Both the position numbers and the translations under genes were made by a program. A DNA stretch of 64,000 nucleotides from JAMXLJ01 sp036558745 (GTDB taxonomy: Bacteria > Actinomycetota > Acidimicrobiia > IMCC26256 > JAMXLJ01): the NCBI GenBank assembly GCA_036558745.1, contig DATBEZ010000006.1, positions 6,380 to 70,379 on the forward strand, read 5' to 3'. Under the pieces are notes generated by a model. That model searched no databases and was not told where the DNA came from. It saw only the letters and a program-made list of their open reading frames with translations. This document shows positions 49,256 through 56,652 of this stretch, piece by piece. Position 1 is the first letter of the stretch. Each line of letters starts with the position of its first letter.

Positions 49256-49591
49256 TCAGCGGGCGCGGCGTGTGCGGGACGCGGCGAGCGCGGCCAGGCC
49301 CGCCGCGACGAGCACGACGCCCAGGTCCAGGACGTGCGCGGGCGATCCACCCGTGAGCGGCAGCGTGTCGGACGCGCCGCGCTCGGCGGGCGCGGCGAGG
49401 CTCGCGCCCTGCACATCGACGCCGCCGGTCCCCGACCCGCCGACCGCGCCGGAAGGTGACGTCGCCGTCACGGGCGGCCCCGGCGGCGGCGCGCCGGGTG
49501 TCGTCGTGTCGCCCAGCACGCCCGTCGGCGACCCGGCGACGAAGCCGATGGGCGCGGTGAACAGGTCGTGACCATCCCATGCCGCGTACAC
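49256..49591 (-). CDS. LPXTG-type wall-anchor fragment or short surface protein
   Basis: 111 residues from a GTG at 49591. The C-terminus is a sortase sorting signal: DTLPLTGGSPAHVLDLGVVL (LPLTG), a hydrophobic run VVLVAAGLAALAAS, and the basic tail RTRRAR. The N-terminal 70 residues are Gly/Pro/Thr-rich with no signal peptide. An exported LPXTG protein needs one, so either the N-terminal part has been lost or the true start lies elsewhere. It follows the CoA-ligase gene by 5 bases. No sortase gene is in the window. Confidence 0.5.
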   Translation of the reverse strand: MYAAWDGHDLFTAPIGFVAGSPTGVLGDTTTPGAPPPGPPVTATSPSGAVGGSGTGGVDVQGASLAAPAERGASDTLPLTGGSPAHVLDLGVVLVAAGLAALAASRTRRAR

Positions 49592-49596
49592 CGAAC

Positions 49597-51150
49597 CTAT
49601 GAGCCGTTCGGCCCATCCGTTCCGACCAGGCGTCGACGCACGTCGTCACGCAGGTCGCCCTTCGCGATCTTTCCGCCCGACGAGCGCGGCAGCTCGTCCA
49701 CGACGACCAGGTACTCCGGCCACGACTCCTTCCCCACGCCGCGCGCGGCCAGGTGCTCGCGCAGCTCGTCGAGGGTCGGCGCTGCAACGCCGGCGTGCAC
49801 CTCGACGTAGACGCAGACCCGTTCGCCGAACACGTCGTCGGGTGCGGCGACCGCGGCCGCGATCGCGATCGACGGGTAGGACGCGACCTCGTCCTCGACG
49901 ACCGCGGCGCTGATGTTCTTACCGCCGCGGATGATGAAGTCGGACGCGCGTCCCGCGACCATGAGGTAGCCGTCGTCGTCGATCGTGCACACGTCGCCGG
50001 TGAGCATCCACCCGTCAGCGGTGGAGAGCGCTGCGTTCGCCTCGTCGTCGTCCAAATAGCCGTAGCAGGTCGCCGGTCCACGACAGCCGGCGACGCCCGG
50101 ACCTCCGGACGCCGTCAGGTCAGAACCGTCGTCGCCGAAGAGACGGACGTGCATCTCCGGGATGATGCGCCCCGCGGTGCGGAGGCGGCGGTCCCGCGAA
50201 TCGTCCACGGTCGTCGCGCTGAGCGCGCCCGTCTCGTTCGACCCGTAGAACTGCAGCACCGCGCAGCCGGTGCGGTTTTCGAACTCGGCTGCTCGCTCGT
50301 AAGGAACCATCTCGCCGCCCGTGAACATCACCCGCAGCGACGACGTGTCGGTCGTCGCGAAGGCGGGCGTGTTGAGCAGCATGACGAACTGCGTCGAGAC
50401 GCACGCGATCACCGACACCCGCTCGCGCTCGATCAGGTCCAGGCATCCTTCCGGCGTGAACCGGCTCATGAGCACGCACGGACTGCCCAGCAGCGTGGGC
50501 GTGAAGTGCGCGGTCCAGAGCCCGAAGCCGAACGGGGCCGGGATCACGCTCATGAACACGTCGTCGGGACCGAGGCGACCGTTCGTAACCGCGAGGCGGT
50601 GGAAGAAGCACCAGCGTGCCTGGGCGTGCACGACGACCTTGGGCAGGCCGGTCGTGCCCGACGTCGAGTTCACGAGGAAGACGTCGGTCGCGCCGACCGG
50701 CTCGCGATCCGGCGCCTTACCCGGCGGCGCCGCGTCGAGGTCGACGACGGGGATACCGAGGCGCGCGGCCACGTCGCCACGCTGCGGCGTGGTCACCAAC
50801 GCGACCGCGTGGGCCTTCCTGAGGACGTGCTCGGCTTCGCGGTCGCCGGCACGCGGACCGATGCCCACCACGACGAGTCCCGCCTTCTCGAGCGCGACGA
50901 ACACCACGTGCACGAGCGGACCGTCGGGCAGGAGCACGCCCACGCGTGACCCGGGCGCGAACCGCGCGAACAGGCCGGCCAACGCGTCGGACCGGGCGTT
51001 GTAGTCGGCCCACGTCAGGCGCCCGTCTCCCTCGACGAACGCGGTTGCGTCGGGCCGCTCGCGCGCGTGGCGGGCGACGGTCGCCGCGATCGTCGTGTCG
51101 TCCCAGTACCCCGCGGCGCGGAACTCCGCGGCCAGCGCGTCGAAGGGCAC
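49597..51150 (-). CDS. AMP-dependent acyl/aryl-CoA ligase
   Basis: 517 residues, GTG at 51150. Adenylation-domain landmarks: NSTSGTTGLPKVVVHAQARW (P-loop), QFYGSNETGALSA, GWMLTGDVCTIDDDGYLMVA, GRASDFIIRGGKNISAAVVE, and the catalytic lysine in ELPRSSGGKIAKGDL. The layout is that of benzoate/cyclohexanecarboxylate-CoA ligase-type enzymes. It activates a carboxylic acid through an acyl-adenylate. Three bases separate it from the amidohydrolase gene at 51154, and the genes upstream (amidohydrolase, aldolase-like, hydratase) suggest one catabolic operon. Confidence 0.9.
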   Translation of the reverse strand: MPFDALAAEFRAAGYWDDTTIAATVARHARERPDATAFVEGDGRLTWADYNARSDALAGLFARFAPGSRVGVLLPDGPLVHVVFVALEKAGLVVVGIGPRAGDREAEHVLRKAHAVALVTTPQRGDVAARLGIPVVDLDAAPPGKAPDREPVGATDVFLVNSTSGTTGLPKVVVHAQARWCFFHRLAVTNGRLGPDDVFMSVIPAPFGFGLWTAHFTPTLLGSPCVLMSRFTPEGCLDLIERERVSVIACVSTQFVMLLNTPAFATTDTSSLRVMFTGGEMVPYERAAEFENRTGCAVLQFYGSNETGALSATTVDDSRDRRLRTAGRIIPEMHVRLFGDDGSDLTASGGPGVAGCRGPATCYGYLDDDEANAALSTADGWMLTGDVCTIDDDGYLMVAGRASDFIIRGGKNISAAVVEDEVASYPSIAIAAAVAAPDDVFGERVCVYVEVHAGVAAPTLDELREHLAARGVGKESWPEYLVVVDELPRSSGGKIAKGDLRDDVRRRLVGTDGPNGS

Positions 51151-51153
51151 CGG

Positions 51154-52407
51154 CTAGGGCATCCGGAGCTGGTCGGGCACCGGATGACGGAACAGGCGCG
51201 CCGCGTTCTCCCAGCAGATGGCGCGCACCTCGTCGGCGGGGAAGCCGCGCATGTGCGCGTGCAGCTGGGCCTGGGTGTCGGGCCAGCTCGAGTCCGCGTG
51301 GGGATAGTCCGACTCCACCAAGATGTTCTCGACGCCGATGCGGTGACGGGTCTGCAGGCCCGACTCGTCGTCGATCGCACAGAACCAGAAGTTGCGCTGC
51401 AGCACCTCGGCCGGCGAGAGGTCGACGTCGCGCCACGTCGGCAGGTAGCCGAGCTGATAGCGGTAGCAGTGGTCGAGCCGGTCGAGGAGACCCGCGACCC
51501 AGCCCACCCCGCCCTCCGACAAGCAGATGCGCAGGTCGGGGAAGCGCACCGCGACCTTCGAGTAGAGCCAGTCGACCGCGGCGTACATCGCGTACGCGAA
51601 GAACAGCACCGCGACCGTGTCGGGCGGCGCGTCGTCGGCCGTCGCGGGCGACGAGCCCGACGACCCGACGTGCAGGCACACGACGGTTCCCGTCTCCGCG
51701 CACGCGGCGAGGAACGGGTCCCAGTAGCCGGTGTGCAGCGAGGGCAGGTCGAGCTTGTCCGGCGCCTCCGAGAACGTGACCGCGGTGAACCCGCGCTCCG
51801 CGTTGCGGCGTATCTCGTCGGCCGCGACGACCGGGTCGCGCAGGTACGGGATCTGGTTCGCGATGAACCGGTCGGGATGCGCGCCCGCCCACGCCTCGAG
51901 GTGCCAGTCGTTGTACGCGCGCATGGCCGCGAGCGCGAGCTCGTCGTCACCCGGCCACATCGTCAGACGTTGCCCGACGAACCCGGGAAGGAACGACGGG
52001 AAGCACAACGACGCGTACACGCCGTTGACGTCCATGTCGTGCACGCGCGCGTCGACGTCCCAGGCACCGCGGCGCATCTCGTCGAAGCGTGTGGGCTCGA
52101 AGCCGTACTCGCTCGACGGCCGGCCCGCGACCGCGTTGAAGCCCACGTTGGGCAGCACCTCGCCCTGCCAGACCCACGCCTCGCCACCGTCGTCGGTCTC
52201 GATGACGCGCGGTGCGTCGTCGGCGAAACGTCGCGGAAAGCGTCCCTCGAACGCGTCCGGCGGCTCGACCACGTGGTCGTCCACGCTGATGATCGTGGCG
52301 AACCGCTCACGGGGCTCGGGCTCGGGCAGGAACGTGACCTGGCCACGCCGGGCCTTCGAGCCGCCGAACGCCTCGGAGCGCTGCAGGTCGTCGATCGACA
52401 TGCTCAT
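51154..52407 (-). CDS. ACMSD-like amidohydrolase (first of two)
   Basis: 417 residues, ATG at 52407 (another ATG at 52401). It is an amidohydrolase-superfamily barrel of the 2-amino-3-carboxymuconate-semialdehyde-decarboxylase-like branch. Landmarks: ATIISVDDHVVEPPDAFEGR (D-x-H in place of H-x-H), MDVNGVYASLCFPSFLPGFV, GFTAVTFSEAPDKLDLPSLH, VVCLHVGSSGSSP, LRICLSEGGVGWVAGLLDRL, and ILVESDYPHADSSWPDTQAQ with the late metal aspartate. Members decarboxylate or hydrolyse. A paralogue of nearly the same length is at 55265. The actinobacterial branch is common near lipid genes but its substrates are unknown. Confidence 0.88.
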   Translation of the reverse strand: MSMSIDDLQRSEAFGGSKARRGQVTFLPEPEPRERFATIISVDDHVVEPPDAFEGRFPRRFADDAPRVIETDDGGEAWVWQGEVLPNVGFNAVAGRPSSEYGFEPTRFDEMRRGAWDVDARVHDMDVNGVYASLCFPSFLPGFVGQRLTMWPGDDELALAAMRAYNDWHLEAWAGAHPDRFIANQIPYLRDPVVAADEIRRNAERGFTAVTFSEAPDKLDLPSLHTGYWDPFLAACAETGTVVCLHVGSSGSSPATADDAPPDTVAVLFFAYAMYAAVDWLYSKVAVRFPDLRICLSEGGVGWVAGLLDRLDHCYRYQLGYLPTWRDVDLSPAEVLQRNFWFCAIDDESGLQTRHRIGVENILVESDYPHADSSWPDTQAQLHAHMRGFPADEVRAICWENAARLFRHPVPDQLRMP

Positions 52408-52414
52408 GACAGCC

Positions 52415-53227
52415 TCATTGCAACACCTCGGGCTCGTCCCGCAGCAGCTGGCGGACCGCGCCCTCCCAGTGGACGCGGGGTGCGTTCCGCTTCAACAACG
52501 CCTTCATCTCGGCTCGTGCCGGCGCCGGGATCTCGACCGGCTCCCGGCCCGCGCGCAGCACGTCGTACGTCATACGGCACATGCGCTCGAACGTGACCGC
52601 CTTGTACGTCGCCTCCTGGATCGTGGGGGCCGTGACGATCACACCGTGACTCACGAGCAGCACACCGCTCGCGCTGCCGACGCGCTCGGCCAGACGCGCG
52701 CCGGAGCTCGCGTCGTCGATCGAGCCGTCGTACTCGTCGACCACACCGAGCTCACCGTCGAAGATGCACGCGTTCTGGTGCACCAGCCGCGGCGCCTCGC
52801 CCATCGCCGCGAGCAACGTCGCGTAGTAGGGGTGGTTGTGGATCACGACGCGCGCGTCCGGACGGACGCGGTGCAGCTCGGTGTGGAGGAAGACCGCGGG
52901 CGTGACGTCCCATTGGCCCGCCACGACGTGACCATCGGGGTCGACGGCGACGATGTCGGACGCCTGCACCTCCTCCCACCACTTCCCCCAGGGGTTGGCC
53001 CACAGGTTCGGGGTGACGTCGTCGGCCCAGGTGATGTGGCCGGCGATGTGCTCGCCGAACCCGGTCCCCGCCAGGATGCGCAGCGCGCACGCGAGCTCCT
53101 GCTGCAGCGTGAGCTCGACGCCGATCCCCGGCCCCGGCAGCGGCCGCTCGGTGTCCTCTGGTCGCTCCCGCTCCCGCTCTGAGGGCTTCGCCCGGCGGAG
53201 CTCCGCTCCCGCTCCCGTCGTCGTCAT
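52415..53227 (-). CDS. Class II aldolase/adducin-family protein
   Basis: 270 residues, ATG at 53227. After a charged N-terminus (SERERERPEDTERPLPGPG) comes the class II aldolase fold: QQELACALRILAGTGFGEHI, AGHITWADDVTPNLWANPWG, VAVDPDGHVVAGQW, the metal histidines in HNHPYYATLLAAMGEAP, and VSHGVIVTAPTIQEATYKAV. These enzymes cleave or epimerise hydroxy-carbonyl compounds with a divalent metal. Actinobacterial members of this sort often go with amidohydrolases, as here. The N-terminal extension is encoded by a GC-rich repeat with small hairpins and may be dispensable. Confidence 0.87.
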   Translation of the reverse strand: MTTTGAGAELRRAKPSERERERPEDTERPLPGPGIGVELTLQQELACALRILAGTGFGEHIAGHITWADDVTPNLWANPWGKWWEEVQASDIVAVDPDGHVVAGQWDVTPAVFLHTELHRVRPDARVVIHNHPYYATLLAAMGEAPRLVHQNACIFDGELGVVDEYDGSIDDASSGARLAERVGSASGVLLVSHGVIVTAPTIQEATYKAVTFERMCRMTYDVLRAGREPVEIPAPARAEMKALLKRNAPRVHWEGAVRQLLRDEPEVLQ

Positions 53228-53244
53228 CGCCCCACCCCACGCTG

Positions 53245-53290
53245 CGTTGGGACATGAACGGCACTCATACGCTGCATTGTTGTCCCAACG
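53245..53290. terminator. Terminator-like hairpin with CGTTGGGACA arms
   Basis: The arms CGTTGGGACA (53245-53254) and TGTCCCAACG (53281-53290) pair perfectly. It follows the stop of the enoyl-CoA hydratase gene (minus) and precedes the aldolase-like gene. Same arm core as the hairpins at 32858 and 58396; no U-tract. Confidence 0.6.
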
Positions 53291-53312
53291 CGCCGGTGGC
53301 GGTACCTGGTGT

Positions 53313-54137
53313 TCACCGCAGCTGCCACTCGACCCGCTTGCCGGACGCGAACGCCTCCTGGCCCGCCTTGAGCCCTTCGGTCGTCGTGCCCATGGCGACG
53401 AACGCGTACGCCATCTCGAGCGCGGCCTTGTGCCCGGCATCGCGCGCGGTCCAGAGCGAGCGCATCGTCGCCTGCACCGCGAGGGGCGGGTACGACGCGA
53501 TGGTCTCCGCGACCCAACGCGCATGCTCGGCCAACCGCTCCGCGGGCACCACCTCGGTGACGAGACCGATCTCCTTCGCACGTGCCGCCGACAACCGCTC
53601 GGCGTTGCCCATGAGCGAGAGGCGCATGATGTCGCCGAAGGGCATCTTGTGCAGCATGTGGACGGGCTCGAAGCCGGCGGGCATGCCGTAGCTCACGTGC
53701 GGGTCGAAGAAGGTCGCGTGCTCCGCCGCGATCAGGAACTCGCACTCGCCGAGCATGTAGAACGCGCCGCCGCACGCCATGCCGTTCACGGCCGCGATCA
53801 CCGGCTTCCACAGATCGCACGTCTTCGGACCGATCTTCTGACCCGGGTCGTCCAGCATGAACGGGCTCGAGTAGGCCGCCGACTGACCGCCGGCCTCCAG
53901 GTCGTCGCGCCAGTCGGTATCGATGTCGGAGCGGTCGATGCCGGTGCAGAACGCCTTCTCGCCGGCCGCGGTGAGGACGACCGCGTTGACGTCCTGGTTC
54001 GCCCGCAACGAGCGCCATACGTCGTAGAGCTCGTCGGTCATCTTCGTGTTGAACGCGTTGTACACCTGTGGTCGGTTCAGCGTGACCCAGGCGACGCCGT
54101 TCTCCTCGCGGTAGTCGAGCGTCTCGTAGTCGGGCAT
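53313..54137 (-). CDS. Enoyl-CoA hydratase/isomerase family protein
   Basis: 274 residues, ATG at 54137. Crotonase landmarks: VAWVTLNRPQVYNAFNTKMT, VVLTAAGEKAFCTGIDRSDI, the oxyanion-hole region IAAVNGMACGGAFYMLGECE, FFDPHVSYGMPAGFEPVHML, and SAARAKEIGLVTEVV. It adds water across, or shifts, the double bond of an enoyl-CoA. The usual second catalytic glutamate position is not clear (PAGFEP), so isomerase or other crotonase chemistry is possible. It diverges from the esterase gene at 54226 across a region with a CTGACG-N3-CGTCAG motif. Confidence 0.9.
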   Translation of the reverse strand: MPDYETLDYREENGVAWVTLNRPQVYNAFNTKMTDELYDVWRSLRANQDVNAVVLTAAGEKAFCTGIDRSDIDTDWRDDLEAGGQSAAYSSPFMLDDPGQKIGPKTCDLWKPVIAAVNGMACGGAFYMLGECEFLIAAEHATFFDPHVSYGMPAGFEPVHMLHKMPFGDIMRLSLMGNAERLSAARAKEIGLVTEVVPAERLAEHARWVAETIASYPPLAVQATMRSLWTARDAGHKAALEMAYAFVAMGTTTEGLKAGQEAFASGKRVEWQLR

Positions 54138-54169
54138 ACGGGTCGGCCTCCTCGTCGCGGTCGCCGGCG

Positions 54170-54184
54170 CTGACGCGCCGTCAG
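54170..54184. promoter_or_regulatory. Operator-like motif CTGACG-CGC-CGTCAG
   Basis: A perfect 15-base dyad between the divergent hydratase (54137) and esterase (54226) genes. It is placed to act on both. Confidence 0.6.
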
Positions 54185-54225
54185 GTGCGGCGATACTGTG
54201 CGGCGCACCGCCGAGGGAGGTCAAC

Positions 54226-55161
54226 ATGCCGCTCGATCCGGTCACCCGCGGGATCATCGACGCGATGTCGCAGGTGTTCCCGAAGGTGCACACCATGGAG
54301 GCGGCCGACGCGCGGGCGATGGCCAAGGCGATGCCCGCCACGGCGGCCGAGCCCGAGCCGGTAGCGGTGGTCTACGACCGGGATCTCCCGGGGCCGGCGG
54401 GCGACATCCCGGTGCGGGTGTACCGGCCGCAGCCGATCGGTGGCGACCCGCTCCCCGTCGTCGTGTACTTCCACGGCGGCGGGTGGGTGCTGTGCGATCT
54501 CGACACCCACGACACCACGTGCCGCGCGATGGCGAACGGCGTCGACGCGGTGGTCGTCTCCGTCGACTACCGGCTCGCGCCCGAGCACAAGTTCCCCGCC
54601 GCGGCCGAGGACGCGTACGCGGCGACGCAGTGGGTGTTCGACCACGCCGACGAGCTGGGTGCCGACCCCGAGCGGCTCGCGGTCGCGGGCGACAGCGCGG
54701 GCGGGAACCTCGCGGCGGTCGTCCCGTTGATGGCCCGCGACCGCGGCGGACCGCCGATCCGCTTCCAGCTGTTGATCTATCCCGTCACCGACTACTCGTT
54801 CGACACGCCGTCGTACCGCGACAACGCCGAGGGCTACTTCCTGCTCCGGATCCACATGGAGTGGTACTGGCAGCAGTACATCGGCTCCGACGAGGAGGGC
54901 GCGAACCCGTACGCGTCACCGTTGCGGGTGAAGGACGCGTCGGGCCTCCCCCCGGGCCTGGTGATCACCGCGGAGCTCGACCCGCTCCGCGACGAGGGCG
55001 AGGCGTACGGGAAGAAGCTTGCCGACGCGGGCGTGCCGTTCACGGTGCGCCGCTACGACGGCATGTTCCACGGCTTCTTCTCGATGGGCGAGTTCCTCGA
55101 CGGCGCGAAGCAGGCAACCGCCGACTCCCACGCGGCCCTCAGGACCGCGCTGAGCCCTTAG
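54226..55161 (+). CDS. HSL-family alpha/beta hydrolase (esterase/lipase)
   Basis: 311 residues, ATG at 54226 with GGAGG upstream. Hormone-sensitive-lipase family: the oxyanion HGGGWVLCDL, nucleophile elbow VAGDSAGGNLAAVV, the acid in GLVITAELDPLRDEGEAYGK, and the histidine in RRYDGMFHGFFSMGEFLDGA. It hydrolyses short- to medium-chain esters, often of lipids taken up by the cell; mycobacterial Lip proteins are of this type. It is divergent from the hydratase gene and ends near a small hairpin at 55197, across which the next gene converges. Confidence 0.93.
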   Translation: MPLDPVTRGIIDAMSQVFPKVHTMEAADARAMAKAMPATAAEPEPVAVVYDRDLPGPAGDIPVRVYRPQPIGGDPLPVVVYFHGGGWVLCDLDTHDTTCRAMANGVDAVVVSVDYRLAPEHKFPAAAEDAYAATQWVFDHADELGADPERLAVAGDSAGGNLAAVVPLMARDRGGPPIRFQLLIYPVTDYSFDTPSYRDNAEGYFLLRIHMEWYWQQYIGSDEEGANPYASPLRVKDASGLPPGLVITAELDPLRDEGEAYGKKLADAGVPFTVRRYDGMFHGFFSMGEFLDGAKQATADSHAALRTALSP

Positions 55162-55196
55162 GCCAGAACGCGTTTGCCGGCGCAAGTCGCGGTTGG

Positions 55197-55211
55197 CAGG
55201 GCGCCGCCCTG
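55197..55211. terminator. Small perfect hairpin CAGGGC-GCC-GCCCTG
   Basis: A 6-bp stem with a 3-base loop between the convergent esterase (55161) and amidohydrolase (55265) genes. The same stem bases CAGGGC/GCCCTG occur in leader repeats B and D. The rest of the 103-base gap is GC-rich and featureless. Confidence 0.5.
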
Positions 55212-55264
55212 ACGCCCGCGGTGCTTGCCCCGCTCCGACTCCGTCGGCGGCGCAGAGGATACAG

Positions 55265-56479
55265 CTACGCGTACTCGGGGAGTTCCAGGCCGAGCATCTT
55301 GATCGCGTTGCCGCGCATGATCTTGAGGATCACGTCGTCGTCGAGACCCTTCGTCTGGGCTTCGGCGATCTCGCGGGTGCGGGGCCACGTCGAGTCGGAG
55401 TGCGGGTAGTCGCTCTCGTAGGTGACGTTCTCGACGCCGATCTCCTCGATGGAGCGCAGGCCGTGCGCGTCGTCGAAGAAGCAGCCGTACACGTGGTCGC
55501 GGAAGAGCTGGCTCGGCGGCTCGAGGACCTTGTCGGCCACGCCACCCCACGCGCGGTTCTCCTGCCACACCACGTCGGCCCGCTCGAGGACGTAGGGGAT
55601 CCAGCCGATCTGGCCCTCGGAGTACGCGATCTTGAGGTCGGGGAACCGGTTGAACGCGCCGCACATCAGCCAGTCGACGAGCGAGTAGCACGCGTTCGCG
55701 AACGTGAGCGTGGACCCCACGGCCGGTGGCGCGTCGGCCGACGTCGAGGGCATCTTCGACGACGAGCCGATGTGCATGCAGACGACGGTGTTCGTCTCCG
55801 CGCACGCTCGGAAGAGCGGGTCCCAGTAGTTGCTCGTGTCGTGGATCGACGGCAGGCCCAGGAACGGCGGGATCTCGCTGAAGCACGTCGCCCGCACGCC
55901 GCGCGCCGCGTTGCGACGCACCTCCGCCGCCGCGAGCTCCGCGTCCCAGAGCGGGATGATGATGAGCGGGATGAGACGGCCACCCGACTCACCGCACCAC
56001 TCGTCCACCATCCAGTCGTTGTAGGCCTCGACACAGAGCTTCGCGAGGTCCTTGTCGCTCGCCTCGAGGAACGTCTGACCGCAGAAGCGCGGGAACGTCG
56101 GGAAGCAGAGCGACGCCTCGATCCAGTTCGTGTCCATGTCCTCGAGGCGCGGCGCGACCTGGTACGAGCCGGGACGCATCCACTCGTACGTCGTGCCTTC
56201 GACCGTGATGTCGTCGCGGTCGTGGCCGACGGCCGCGTCGAGACGCATGAGCGGCCGGCGGAGGTCCTCGTAGAACCACCAGTCGACGGGAGCGCCCTTG
56301 TCGCCGGGCTCGCCCGGCACGACCGTGAGCTTGCCGCCGATGAAGGTCATCTCCTTCACCGGTGCGCGCAGCACGCGCGGACCGACGTCGCGGTACTTCG
56401 CCGGGAGCCGGCTCTGCCACACCTCGGGCGGCTCCACCACGTGGTCGTCGACGGAGATGATCTTCGGGAACTCACGCAT
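55265..56479 (-). CDS. ACMSD-like amidohydrolase (second of two)
   Basis: 404 residues, ATG at 56479. Paralogue of the protein at 51154: KIISVDDHVVEPPEVWQSRL, MDTNWIEASLCFPTFPRFCG, GVRATCFSEIPPFLGLPSIH, VVCMHIGSSSKMPSTSADAP, LKIAYSEGQIGWIPYVLERA, and VTYESDYPHSDSTWPRTREI. The matching VDDHVVEPP and ESDYPH-S-W-P blocks show that both are one subfamily of metal-dependent amidohydrolases; the reaction is unknown. A CTGACG-N3-CGTCAG motif lies 22 bases upstream, in the region shared with the divergent SDR. Confidence 0.88.
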   Translation of the reverse strand: MREFPKIISVDDHVVEPPEVWQSRLPAKYRDVGPRVLRAPVKEMTFIGGKLTVVPGEPGDKGAPVDWWFYEDLRRPLMRLDAAVGHDRDDITVEGTTYEWMRPGSYQVAPRLEDMDTNWIEASLCFPTFPRFCGQTFLEASDKDLAKLCVEAYNDWMVDEWCGESGGRLIPLIIIPLWDAELAAAEVRRNAARGVRATCFSEIPPFLGLPSIHDTSNYWDPLFRACAETNTVVCMHIGSSSKMPSTSADAPPAVGSTLTFANACYSLVDWLMCGAFNRFPDLKIAYSEGQIGWIPYVLERADVVWQENRAWGGVADKVLEPPSQLFRDHVYGCFFDDAHGLRSIEEIGVENVTYESDYPHSDSTWPRTREIAEAQTKGLDDDVILKIMRGNAIKMLGLELPEYA

Positions 56480-56500
56480 GGGGGCAGCCTACCCCCGGAT

Positions 56501-56515
56501 CTGACGATCCGTCAG
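56501..56515. promoter_or_regulatory. Operator-like motif CTGACG-ATC-CGTCAG
   Basis: A perfect 15-base dyad in the divergent promoter region of the amidohydrolase (56479) and, through leader repeat B, the SDR (56653). Fourth 15-base member of the motif family. Confidence 0.6.
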
Positions 56516-56550
56516 CAGCGATCGACCCAACGCGCTACCGTCCCGCGGCG

Positions 56551-56652
56551 CACGGAGCGAGGGACGAGCGAGTGCGCTCGCCAGCGAGCGAACGACGCGG
56601 GCAGCCCAGGGCCAAGGCCGGTGCCCTGCCGCGAGGGAGTGAGCGAGAAGAC
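56551..56652 (+). repeat. Leader repeat, copy B
   Basis: It carries GGAGCGAGGGACGAGCGAG, GCGAGCGAACGACGCGGGC, and ends GGAGTGAGCGAGAAGAC directly before the ATG of the SDR gene. The stem is CAGGGC/GCCCTG (56607-56612 with 56623-56628), loop of 10 bases. Confidence 0.75.
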
